From Candidatus Omnitrophota bacterium (GTDB lineage Bacteria; Omnitrophota; Koll11; Gygaellales; Profunditerraquicolaceae): a stretch of DNA of 7,591 nt. Shown here in pieces: positions 1 through 6,702 of this stretch. The first letter of the stretch is position 1, and each line of letters opens with the position of its first letter. The stretch lies in assembly GCA_026387515.1 (NCBI GenBank), contig JAPLLP010000126.1:8755-16345 (forward strand). Reading direction: 5' to 3'. The notes under the pieces were generated by a model. That model saw only the letters and a list, made by a program, of their open reading frames with translations, was not told where the DNA came from and ran no database searches. The position numbers and the translations under genes are program-made.

Positions 1-764
1 TTTTTTGTATCGCCTGATAAATCATACCTGCTATATTGGGGGTCAAGCGGCACCCAATCCTTATATTCAACCGAGTCTGCCGCGATAAACGCGGAGTTTA
101 TCCCTACGTCATCCACCCCCAACTCTCTACCCATTTTCCTAGCTATATCAATTTCGTGTTCGTTGTGCCTGAAAACCAGAAATTGCCAAATAACCGTTGG
201 CAGACGGCTATTTAACTCTTTCTTTTTCCTAACTAGGGTCTTTATGTTTTCTATGGCTTTGGTAAAGCTGCCTCCTCTTCTATATCTCTCGTAAGTCTCC
301 TGGCTGGCGCCATCAATAGAAAGTATCAACCTGTCCAACCTGGAATTAATCATATCTTCCGCGCTTATTTCATTAAAATTTTGAAAGTTAGTGCTCAGGG
401 TAACGTGGATATCAAATTTTTTGGCGTAAGAAATCATCTTATAGATATCATTGTTAAGCAGTGGCTCTCCCCAATTCTGCATATCAATGTGTAAAAGATG
501 AGGACCCAGGATATCCATAATCTTCTTGAATTGTTCCTTGTTCATCATCCCCTTGGGACGTTTAATATTCCCGAAACCGGTAGGGCAAAAAGGACAACGC
601 AGGTTGCATATATTGGTGGGGTCAATGGTAAGCCAAACAGGATAACTATTGCAGTAGACCGACTTTTCCTCAAATTCCCGCAGAACAGTATCGAAATTTT
701 TGTATTTCTGATCTTGCTTCTTATCCTTCAACAGGTTAATTATAAAATGCTCATTTCCATTCAT
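1..764 (-). CDS. Radical SAM protein, MoaA/SPASM type, 3' end outside window
   Basis: The frame is open from ATG at 764 to the window edge, giving 254 codons without a stop, so the C-terminal part is missing only because the window ends. Residues 47-60 read IDPTNICNLRCPFC, a CxxxCxxC motif (C53, C57, C60) that would bind the radical SAM [4Fe-4S] cluster. NWGEP at 98-102 matches the GGEP-type SAM-binding motif, and SIDGASQETYERYR at 149-162 is the strand-5 segment common in SPASM-family enzymes of the MoaA/NifB/PqqE type. The start is supported by AAGGGA just upstream (768-773). The gene begins 24 nt after the stop of the preceding SPASM enzyme, so cotranscription is likely. A C-terminal SPASM domain with auxiliary Fe-S clusters is expected beyond the edge but not seen. 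Its substrate is unknown. The core call is firm; the SPASM part is inference. Confidence 0.93.
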   Translation of the reverse strand, partial: MNGNEHFIINLLKDKKQDQKYKNFDTVLREFEEKSVYCNSYPVWLTIDPTNICNLRCPFCPTGFGNIKRPKGMMNKEQFKKIMDILGPHLLHIDMQNWGEPLLNNDIYKMISYAKKFDIHVTLSTNFQNFNEISAEDMINSRLDRLILSIDGASQETYERYRRGGSFTKAIENIKTLVRKKKELNSRLPTVIWQFLVFRHNEHEIDIARKMGRELGVDDVGINSAFIAADSVEYKDWVPLDPQYSRYDLSGDTK

Positions 765-788
765 AATTCCCTTAATTGATCCGATTAA

Positions 789-1850
789 TTATAAAAAGTT
801 TAGGTGTTCCTTTGGCTGCTTTATATTCCAAAGGATCTGATTAAACGTATTATCCCGGCACAAAGGAATGCAGTCGCGAAAATCTATTCTTCCAATTGCC
901 AGCTTACGCCTACGGGAATCCCATATCTTTTTAAAGGTTTCTTTGGTCAAATCTCCTATACAATATTTCTTGTAACCTCTTGTGTGACAACAGATATACA
1001 TCTTGGCGGAAGCGGATATAACCGTGGCGAATTGCTGGCCGTAGCATTTACCGTAATGCCTGCCAAACTGTGGGTCCTTAGCCATTTCGTATTTGTGTTG
1101 AGAATATAAGACCTGGAAGCCATTACCAGAATACTCCAAGCACTCTAGAATCTTATTTTCCACATCAGCCCAATGGTATTCAAATCTTCCACCGCGGTGG
1201 ATCTGCATAGGCCTGAACTGCAAATAATTAACCCCTAATTTTTTTGCCAAAACAGTAGCCTTTATCATATCAGCTACCGAGTGCTCACAGGTCAAGAAAC
1301 CCAGACCAATAGTACAGCTGCTTTTTATCTTATTTTTCACATTTACTAGAAGTTTTATCTTATCAACAATTGTATTAAACTCATTGCCATCTCTGCCATG
1401 GGTTAATTTAAACACCTCAGGCGTTCCCGCATCCAAAGAAACCCTCACCCAGGTACAATTCTTTGTTATAATCCGTGCTGCCTTTTCATTAATAAGCGAA
1501 CCGTTAGTAATAAAACCGATATCCAAACCTTTTGATCTTGCTAGTTCAACCGCTTTTAAAGCGCAAGGATTACAGAGCGGCTCTCCTCCTCCTGTAAAGA
1601 TCAAACCCCGGATCTTATTTTTTGCCAACTGCCCGATTATACTTTGAGCAGACTTAAAAGGCATCGAGTTATTATCCGCGGCCCTAAAATAATTTACCAC
1701 GCACTCCGGGCAACGGTGATTGCATAGGTTAGTCAAGTCTAATTCCACCGTGATAGGGGTAGGGTTACCGCCTTTCAACCATTCATTAACCCTATCTAAG
1801 TGTTTTAAGATTTTGTCTGAGCTGAACTGCCTCACATCAAATTGTTTCAT
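789..1850 (-). CDS. Radical SAM/SPASM domain protein
   Basis: This is a complete 353-residue enzyme. LDLTNLCNHRCPEC at 37-50 holds the CxxxCxxC cluster motif (C43, C47, C50), and FTGGGEPL at 85-92 is the SAM-binding GGEP motif. VSLDAGTPEVF at 137-147 follows the usual core pattern. The C-terminal part has SPASM-like cysteines at C269, C287/C288, C297, C327 and C331, with the characteristic IGDLTKETFKKIWDS segment at 298-312 (family pattern: G-N/D-L-x-x-x-x-x-x-x-I-W-x-S). That predicts at least one auxiliary Fe-S cluster besides the SAM cluster. SPASM enzymes modify peptides, proteins or small molecules; the sequence does not say which here. The start lies inside the last codons of the upstream gene (14-nt overlap), which indicates translational coupling. 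Family call is firm, substrate unknown. Confidence 0.94.
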   Translation of the reverse strand: MKQFDVRQFSSDKILKHLDRVNEWLKGGNPTPITVELDLTNLCNHRCPECVVNYFRAADNNSMPFKSAQSIIGQLAKNKIRGLIFTGGGEPLCNPCALKAVELARSKGLDIGFITNGSLINEKAARIITKNCTWVRVSLDAGTPEVFKLTHGRDGNEFNTIVDKIKLLVNVKNKIKSSCTIGLGFLTCEHSVADMIKATVLAKKLGVNYLQFRPMQIHRGGRFEYHWADVENKILECLEYSGNGFQVLYSQHKYEMAKDPQFGRHYGKCYGQQFATVISASAKMYICCHTRGYKKYCIGDLTKETFKKIWDSRRRKLAIGRIDFRDCIPLCRDNTFNQILWNIKQPKEHLNFL

Positions 1851-3000
1851 ATACTCCTTCTTTTCTCTTCAAGATAATCGCCTTTAAATCTTTAAAAACT
1901 AACCGCAAGAGCGTTCTTAATAAAATGCATGTAACCTTAATCAACAAATATATAAATATTGGTATTATAATCAAGAAGCTAAAGGGCTTTTTTAGGTACC
2001 CCCAAATATTTCTATAATCCAAACTCCACCACTGGTGCCATTTATTATAGAGGAGCACCTTCGCCTTCATTTCCGCGATAGCAACAAAAAGGGTAGGAAT
2101 ATCCAAAGTTGTCAGGATTATGTGGCTAAATTTCTCTTTACGCATACGGTACAACTGCCTATCTAAACTACACTTTTTATCCAGCTCTTCAAGGACAACC
2201 AATTTCGCCTGCGGGAACATGCTCACAAAATAGTGTTTTCTTGCGGCAAAAGTTAATACGGTAATGTCGGGGTTAATAAAATTTACATATGCGCGCCTTA
2301 CTGCTGTCGATACGTGGCCCATATCGGTATAACCGTTATCCACTAGTAGGATCGGCGACCTCGTATCAATTTCGTCTAAATCAGCAATAATCACAAAATA
2401 TCTACCGATCGTTTTCAAAAGGCCTCTTGGCCCTCTGTTTTTCGTTTCGCGCCTATCCATGCTTGTCTTGCCTTTTAAAACATCCAGGATGGACTTCTGC
2501 CTTAAACTATGCCATTCTTCCCACCTATTACGCAAAAACACCGGGCATCTTCCAAAGGCCAGAGAGATAAACACCAGAGACGCGTCTAAGGTTGACAAAA
2601 CAATGAATTTGTAGTTCTTTCTCAATAACAAAACTAGAGATATAGCTAATTTAAAATTGTTTATTTTTGCTATTTTTTCAGCGGAAATTATTTCTGCTTC
2701 CGGAAAATTGTTTTTTATGAAATCTTCTCTATCTTGTTGAGTTAAAACCACAAGGTTTGCATTCCTGAATTTATCTTTTGCATTCGTAACAATCAGCGCA
2801 AAATCTTCTGCCGAAAGGTGTCCGCCATCTACTACTAATACGGACTGGCGGACCTGATGTTCGTCCTTCTGGCTTAAAATAATTATAAACTTGCCTATTT
2901 TTCTAAGGAAATGTTTCATATTCAACAATTTAATGGGCATCCTAATTCTTAATCGCCTGCGCGACAAGGCAGAATGGTCAGGCGACCATAACCCTTTCAT
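1837..3000 (-). CDS. Protein with two tandem copies of a GT-B-like alpha/beta domain and a hydrophobic C-terminal tail
   Basis: At most 387 residues. Two copies of one domain can be aligned by eye. Copy A (about 28-176) has LRKIGKFIIIL, SVLVVDGG, VVLTQQDREDF, NNFPEAEII, FIVLSTLDASLVF and RWEEWHSL. Copy B (about 194-337) has LKTIGRYFVII, PILLVDNG, TVLTFAARKHYF, SMFPQAKLV, HIILTTLDIPTLF and KWHQWWSL. The order beta strand, helix, V-x-x-L-T, FPxA, L-[ST]-T-L-D resembles the N-terminal Rossmann half of heptosyltransferase/GT-B proteins, but no nucleotide-sugar-binding half is visible. Residues 340-366 are strongly hydrophobic, with basic residues after them, so the tail may anchor in or lie on the inner membrane. 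The start is uncertain: ATG 3000 has no clear Shine-Dalgarno and its first 20 codons read through a hairpin element; ATG 2940 or ATG 2919 (where copy A begins) are more plausible. Function is not known. Confidence 0.8.
   Translation of the reverse strand: MKGLWSPDHSALSRRRLRIRMPIKLLNMKHFLRKIGKFIIILSQKDEHQVRQSVLVVDGGHLSAEDFALIVTNAKDKFRNANLVVLTQQDREDFIKNNFPEAEIISAEKIAKINNFKLAISLVLLLRKNYKFIVLSTLDASLVFISLAFGRCPVFLRNRWEEWHSLRQKSILDVLKGKTSMDRRETKNRGPRGLLKTIGRYFVIIADLDEIDTRSPILLVDNGYTDMGHVSTAVRRAYVNFINPDITVLTFAARKHYFVSMFPQAKLVVLEELDKKCSLDRQLYRMRKEKFSHIILTTLDIPTLFVAIAEMKAKVLLYNKWHQWWSLDYRNIWGYLKKPFSFLIIIPIFIYLLIKVTCILLRTLLRLVFKDLKAIILKRKEGVYETI
1854..1859 (-). promoter_or_regulatory. Ribosome binding site of the 353-aa SPASM enzyme, inside the upstream gene
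   Basis: AAGGAG on the minus strand sits 3 nt before ATG 1850. It is built from the last sense codons of the upstream gene, whose stop codon lies past the new start. The spacer is short, but the match is strong and the overlap supports coupled translation. Confidence 0.6.
2953..2989. repeat. Two overlapping inverted repeats that form competing hairpins
   Basis: TCGCCTG (2953-2959) pairs perfectly with CAGGCGA (2979-2985) across a 19-nt loop. ATGGTC (2974-2979) pairs perfectly with GACCAT (2984-2989) across a 4-nt loop. The two stems share bases 2979 and 2984-2985, so they cannot form together. The element lies between two candidate start codons of the duplicated-domain gene. It could be a dispersed intergenic repeat or a structured 5' leader; one copy in one window cannot decide. 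Confidence 0.5.
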
Positions 3001-3055
3001 TCACATCGTCTTGATTCACAGAATAGAGTAGCGCCGCTGATTTTAAAACCCTGTC

Positions 3056-3082
3056 ATTACGAAGGCATAATTACAAAGGCAT
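3056..3082. repeat. Tandem 13-bp direct repeat, 14-bp period
   Basis: ATTACGAAGGCAT (3056-3068) and ATTACAAAGGCAT (3070-3082) differ at one base. They lie in the 110-nt spacer between the TPR gene and the duplicated-domain gene. They could be paired protein-binding sites or a small slippage duplication. I see no convincing promoter or terminator in this spacer. Confidence 0.45.
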
Positions 3083-3110
3083 TAATAAAAACACGGCTTT
3101 CATCTAAACC

Positions 3111-3698
3111 TTATCTTAATTTTTTCTTTTCAGGCATTGACTGAATGTTCTTATAGAGATTCCGCGCGTAATTGTCTTCGGGGATAAGTTTAAGCGCTTT
3201 TTCTATTGCCTGAGTCGCTTTTTCTTTATCGTTTAGCATATAGTAGATCCCTGCGGCATCCCTATTAACCCATGGATCATCGGCAGAAATTGTCAAGGCC
3301 TTTTCAATTTCAGTTTTTGCTAAACGGCCATATTTATCTTTATCTCGCGAGGTTACCGATATTCCCAATAGCCCATTATAAGTATTTGCTAAAGCCCTCA
3401 CTGCCCAAGAATTTTTAGGTTGTATATCTATTGCCTTCTTTAAAGTTTTCTCGGATGAAATAAAATCTGACTTTTTCGCATAATTCTCCCCTAATATAAT
3501 TAATGCTTCTGTATTCTTTGGGTCAGACTTTAGATACTCATTGGCTTCTTTGATTACCTCAGCAACTTTCCCTTGTTTGTGGTAATTTCTAACTGCCTCT
3601 AAAGATGCTCCGGATACAGCGACTCCTTTAAAGGAGAGAATCGAAATCAAAATCAATATAACGACTACCGCCATGCTTACAAATAATTTGTTTTTCAT
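3111..3698 (-). CDS. Signal-anchored tetratricopeptide repeat protein
   Basis: 195 residues from ATG 3698. MKNK followed by a hydrophobic stretch at about 5-23 is a signal peptide or membrane anchor with no obvious lipobox cysteine, so the rest should be exported or periplasmic. Four TPR units follow: about 33-63 (degenerate, ending SDPKNT), 64-97 (a canonical 34 residues, EALIILGENYAKK to IQPKNS), 98-142 and 143-176. The third unit is about 11 residues longer than canonical, with an insertion (ISVTSRDKDKYG, about 113-124) between its two helices. The tail is basic (EKKKLR). TPRs form helical scaffolds for protein binding and are not catalytic. It sits between the B12-radical SAM pair and the duplicated-domain gene on the same strand. 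A scaffold role for neighbouring proteins is possible but only inferred, since they should be cytoplasmic. Confidence 0.88.
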   Translation of the reverse strand: MKNKLFVSMAVVVILILISILSFKGVAVSGASLEAVRNYHKQGKVAEVIKEANEYLKSDPKNTEALIILGENYAKKSDFISSEKTLKKAIDIQPKNSWAVRALANTYNGLLGISVTSRDKDKYGRLAKTEIEKALTISADDPWVNRDAAGIYYMLNDKEKATQAIEKALKLIPEDNYARNLYKNIQSMPEKKKLR

Positions 3699-3704
3699 CA
3701 AACT

Positions 3705-3711
3705 CCTCCTT
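3705..3711 (-). promoter_or_regulatory. Ribosome binding site that sets the TPR start
   Basis: AAGGAGG on the minus strand has a 6-nt spacer to ATG 3698 but only 3 nt to the in-frame TTG at 3701. This favours ATG 3698 over the longer TTG start. Confidence 0.75.
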
Positions 3712-3719
3712 GTTTTGCA

Positions 3720-3827
3720 TCAAAATGGACTATCTGCTTTGCTTCTTTCCCCTCCTTTCTTTAGTATTTTTGTTAAAACTGCCGCTGTCTCGCTCAGTAA
3801 CCGAAATTCAGTTAGCAAGCACCTCAT
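3720..3827 (-). CDS. Possible 35-aa peptide overlapping the end of a B12-radical SAM gene
   Basis: ATG 3827 overlaps the TGA stop of the upstream B12-radical SAM gene as ATGA, a typical coupled junction, and 35 codons follow to a TGA at 3722-3720. The frame ends 8 nt before the Shine-Dalgarno of the TPR gene and fills most of that gap. The peptide starts MRCLLTEFRL, has a helical, moderately hydrophobic middle (TAAVLTKIL), then KKGG and a polar end finishing ADSPF. It has one cysteine, near the N-terminus. There is only a weak AAGAG upstream, so translation would depend on coupling. No family is recognised. A chance open frame of this length is quite possible, hence the low confidence. Confidence 0.3.
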   Translation of the reverse strand: MRCLLTEFRLLSETAAVLTKILKKGGERSKADSPF

Positions 3828-5188
3828 TCTTGACTCTTAGAAAAATGTTCGCGGTCTGAGTTTGGCAAGCGCACACAAATCCCAAGCGAAGAAACATGGT
3901 CAATTAATTCTTTATACCGCCTCTTACGGATTTCTGGATTATTAAATTCAGACTCCCATTCGGTAGAATTTTCGAAAACCCGTATCCCATACTTCTTCGG
4001 ATTGGACGCAAGATCGTTATTGCCCAAGAAACACACCGGATGTATGGTTATATTGTCCACGTATTTACGAATCCGAGATATGAATTTAAGCGTCTGCTGA
4101 AAATCTTCCTCGGTTTCTTCTGGATACCCATTAATAAAATCGGTGTAAATCTTCATTCCCCTTTTGTTCATTGCCTGAAATACGCGTTCCGCAAGCGCAG
4201 TGGTATAAGGCCGCTTCATGCTGCGGAGAATCCGATCGGAACCACTTTGAAGCCCGATCCCCCAATCTCTAAAACCAGCTTTTGCAAGTTTATCCAGAAA
4301 ATCATCATCAAGCATCCCATTAAGCACTTGCCCGAACCCGAAAAAATCTCTTTTAGTTCCGTCATCAATCAACAAATTACAGAGTCGATATAAAAGCGCT
4401 ATGTTCGCATTCATCGAATGATCGCAAGAATAAAAACTCTGGATAGAAGGATACCGCGTAGCACAATCTTTTATCTCGGCAAAAATATTCTCGGCACTGC
4501 GGGAATAGAAATTTCTCCAGTTTAATCTAAGACTGCAAAATGAACAAAGCCATGTACACCCACGGTTGAATAAAATTGGGTAGTGAGGATAAAGGTATTT
4601 AATGAAGTCGAATGAAGAATAATCGGGAAAAGGTAAAGAATCAAGGTCTTGAATCTGCTCACGCATACCACCATCTATAACTACATTTCCGATGCGATGT
4701 TTAGTTCCGGGGATTGGATCGTCCCTAGCCTGAGACTCGACTATTTCACGGAGCGTTATTTCACCTTCTCCCAGCACAGAATAATCAACAAACGTACTCT
4801 GCATACAGCTAGCTGATGATAAAGCAACCTGTGGTCCTCCTATGACAACCAGCGTTTTAGGACATCGCTCCTTGATCAATCGAGCAATCGATAGAGAGAA
4901 AAATGTTTGCGCTGTCCACGTAGAAATACCTACCACATCAGGATCAAAAGCAACAATATCATTCACCCATTGGGTTACTAATTCATTTTGCTGTATAAAA
5001 AGGCCTCGCTGCATTTCTTCGTTATCCCAATACCAAGTATCACTATCCTTTCTAACAGACAACTCACAATTAAAATCTCGGGCATAAACTTCATGGTTAT
5101 GTTTTTTAAGATATGCTGCTAGATATGCAATATCAATTGGCATCAGACTTGAAAAACGAACAGGAAATATAAAAAGTCCTACTCTCAT
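3824..5188 (-). CDS. B12-binding domain radical SAM protein (downstream paralogue)
   Basis: 454 residues. The N-terminal domain (about 1-150) has the cobalamin-binding-type Rossmann layout: MRVGLFIFPV, PIDIAYLAAYLKKHNHEV at 17-34, PDVVGIST at 83-90, VVIGGPQ at 114-120 and YSVLGEGE at 136-143. No DxHxxG histidine motif is present, which is common in this superfamily and means B12 would bind without a protein His ligand, if at all. The radical SAM core starts at NRGCTWLCSFC (208-218; C211, C215, C218). GLQSGSDRILRSM at 312-324 and GYPEETEEDFQQT at 354-366 are the usual downstream signatures. Related enzymes carry out C-methylations and ring or backbone rearrangements on lipids, antibiotics and tetrapyrroles; the substrate here is unknown. 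The ATG is 3 nt after the stop of the paralogue (TAAGATATG), with only a weak Shine-Dalgarno, so coupled translation is likely. Confidence 0.93.
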   Translation of the reverse strand: MRVGLFIFPVRFSSLMPIDIAYLAAYLKKHNHEVYARDFNCELSVRKDSDTWYWDNEEMQRGLFIQQNELVTQWVNDIVAFDPDVVGISTWTAQTFFSLSIARLIKERCPKTLVVIGGPQVALSSASCMQSTFVDYSVLGEGEITLREIVESQARDDPIPGTKHRIGNVVIDGGMREQIQDLDSLPFPDYSSFDFIKYLYPHYPILFNRGCTWLCSFCSLRLNWRNFYSRSAENIFAEIKDCATRYPSIQSFYSCDHSMNANIALLYRLCNLLIDDGTKRDFFGFGQVLNGMLDDDFLDKLAKAGFRDWGIGLQSGSDRILRSMKRPYTTALAERVFQAMNKRGMKIYTDFINGYPEETEEDFQQTLKFISRIRKYVDNITIHPVCFLGNNDLASNPKKYGIRVFENSTEWESEFNNPEIRKRRYKELIDHVSSLGICVRLPNSDREHFSKSQE

Positions 5189-5191
5189 ATC

Positions 5192-6667
5192 TTACTTAGT
5201 TTTTTGTTCCATTTTTTTGTAGGCATCGTAATTTTTTAAAGATCCGTCCCTAAAAATTTTTACTTTATCGCGGCTTACTCCTATTTCAATCCCCAAAGAA
5301 TAAACCAGTTCACAAAAGGCCTCAAAACGCCGCAATCTTTCCGGATAGTTGTTCTTTCCGTCAGCCGACTCCCAGAAGCTTGAGTTTGGTTTCGGCAAAA
5401 CACCAAATTCTTCCGCGTGCTCATATAGGTAAGTCCCTCTATCAATATAACAGAACGATTCGCTAGGGAGCACTTTATCTATGTATTTACGGTTTCTTTT
5501 TATAAAATCCATGGTTTGCTGAAAATCATCTTCCGTCTCGGTAGGAAACCCAAACATAAAATTCAAGCTAATAAATATACCGGCGTCATGCGTTGAACGT
5601 ATAACTGTTTCGGCATCACTAATGCTCAAATTTTTTCTCATCTTATCTAATACTCTCTGCGATCCGCTTTCAATCCCGTAAGATAAAAAAGTGCAGCCAG
5701 CTTGTTTCATTTTCATCAAAAGTTCCGGGCTCATTTCTTTACGGATAATTCCCTCGCCGCACCATGTGAACGAAGTCATAAGCCCCTTGGTTGTATCGTC
5801 AATTATCAAATCGCATAGCCGCGACAATTCCTTGACGTTGCCGTTCAGCAAGGGATCATATAAAAAGAAGCTATTTATCCCATTGGATTTGTTCAATTGG
5901 TATTTCATCTCCCTGAATATCCTATCCGCTGTCATAGAACGATATTTCTTCCAGAATGAATTGACGGTGCAATAAACGCACCTCTGAAAACATCCTCTAG
6001 AAGAAAGAAAAGGCAGAACACTGGGGATTTCGTAAGAGGCAGGCGTAAAATCTCCAAAATCCGCAAAGGCAAGGGAATCTAATTCCATGACTGGGGCGCG
6101 GTCTCCGCAATCTATAAAGCTGCCTTCTTTTTTTAAAAGGGCCCCGCGGCAATAATCTACTCTCCCGTTTTTTTCTAACTTCTGCGCCAATTCAAGTATT
6201 GTTTCGTCGCCTTCTCCCACAACCACAATATCTACATTGCTATCTTTAATGAATGACTCGGCCTTAAGCTCTCTTAAACACTGGAATCCCCCGAACACTA
6301 TTACTCTTCGCTTGTCAATTTCCTTAATTCTCCTAGCTAATACCAAGCTCACAATTTCGTTAGGAAAGTAAACTGAAAACCCTATTAACTGGGAATCCGT
6401 TGACAATATCTTTAATACGGTTCTGTCTATCAAATCCCGGTGCTCCGATAAAAATTCTGAGACAAAAGCAGGATCTGTCCAAAACGAATCCTCTTCCTTC
6501 CGCCATTTTGTTTTATATTTTTCGCTACAACCATGGTAAAAGTCATTATTTAAATCGAAATTATAAACCTGGTGCCCATTTTTCTTTAAGGATGCCGAGA
6601 GTAAGGCTATCGCCAAATGCGGCATCTCTCTAGACCAGGCAGGACATAAAACTAGCGCTACTTTCAT
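5192..6667 (-). CDS. B12-binding domain radical SAM protein (upstream paralogue)
   Basis: 491 residues. The N-terminal B12-binding-type domain (about 1-165) has MKVALVLCPAW, PHLAIALLSASLKKNGHQV at 16-34, YNFDLN at 35-40, LIGFSVY at 94-100, VIVFGGFQ at 122-129 and VVVGEGDETI at 148-157; DxHxxG is absent. The radical SAM cluster motif is SSRGCFQRCVYC at 222-233 (C226, C230, C233). SYGIESGSQRVLDKM at 329-343 and GFPTETEDDFQQTMDF at 373-388 match the same positions in the downstream gene, so the two are paralogues, although the N-terminal linker (about 40-75) and C-terminal tail differ. The start has AAGGTGA 8 nt upstream (6676-6682) and begins 35 nt after the stop of the SPASM tail. It is probably the first complete gene of the operon seen here. 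The reaction is unknown; radical C-methylation or rearrangement is the family expectation. Confidence 0.94.
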   Translation of the reverse strand: MKVALVLCPAWSREMPHLAIALLSASLKKNGHQVYNFDLNNDFYHGCSEKYKTKWRKEEDSFWTDPAFVSEFLSEHRDLIDRTVLKILSTDSQLIGFSVYFPNEIVSLVLARRIKEIDKRRVIVFGGFQCLRELKAESFIKDSNVDIVVVGEGDETILELAQKLEKNGRVDYCRGALLKKEGSFIDCGDRAPVMELDSLAFADFGDFTPASYEIPSVLPFLSSRGCFQRCVYCTVNSFWKKYRSMTADRIFREMKYQLNKSNGINSFFLYDPLLNGNVKELSRLCDLIIDDTTKGLMTSFTWCGEGIIRKEMSPELLMKMKQAGCTFLSYGIESGSQRVLDKMRKNLSISDAETVIRSTHDAGIFISLNFMFGFPTETEDDFQQTMDFIKRNRKYIDKVLPSESFCYIDRGTYLYEHAEEFGVLPKPNSSFWESADGKNNYPERLRRFEAFCELVYSLGIEIGVSRDKVKIFRDGSLKNYDAYKKMEQKTK

Positions 6668-6702
6668 TCAGATCTTCACCTTAAGATACCCAACTACGAA
6701 TG

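Noticed and set aside
498..779. Plus-strand 93-codon open frame at the left
   Set aside because: It lies opposite the N-terminal part of the left-edge radical SAM gene, which includes the CNLRCPFC motif.
3001..3110. Rho-independent terminator after the TPR gene
   Set aside because: A T-run is present (GTTTTTATT on the minus strand), but no GC-rich stem precedes it.
3699..3701. TTG as start codon of the TPR gene
   Set aside because: AAGGAGG is only 3 nt from the TTG but 6 nt from the next codon, ATG 3698, which fits better.
3702..3823. Cyclic di-GMP (GEMM) or other riboswitch before the TPR gene
   Set aside because: A GCAAAGC string is present on the minus strand, but the paired stems and other conserved GEMM segments are not.
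4040..4393. Plus-strand 117-codon open frame
   Set aside because: It is antisense to the conserved core of the downstream B12-radical SAM gene and shows no domain of its own.
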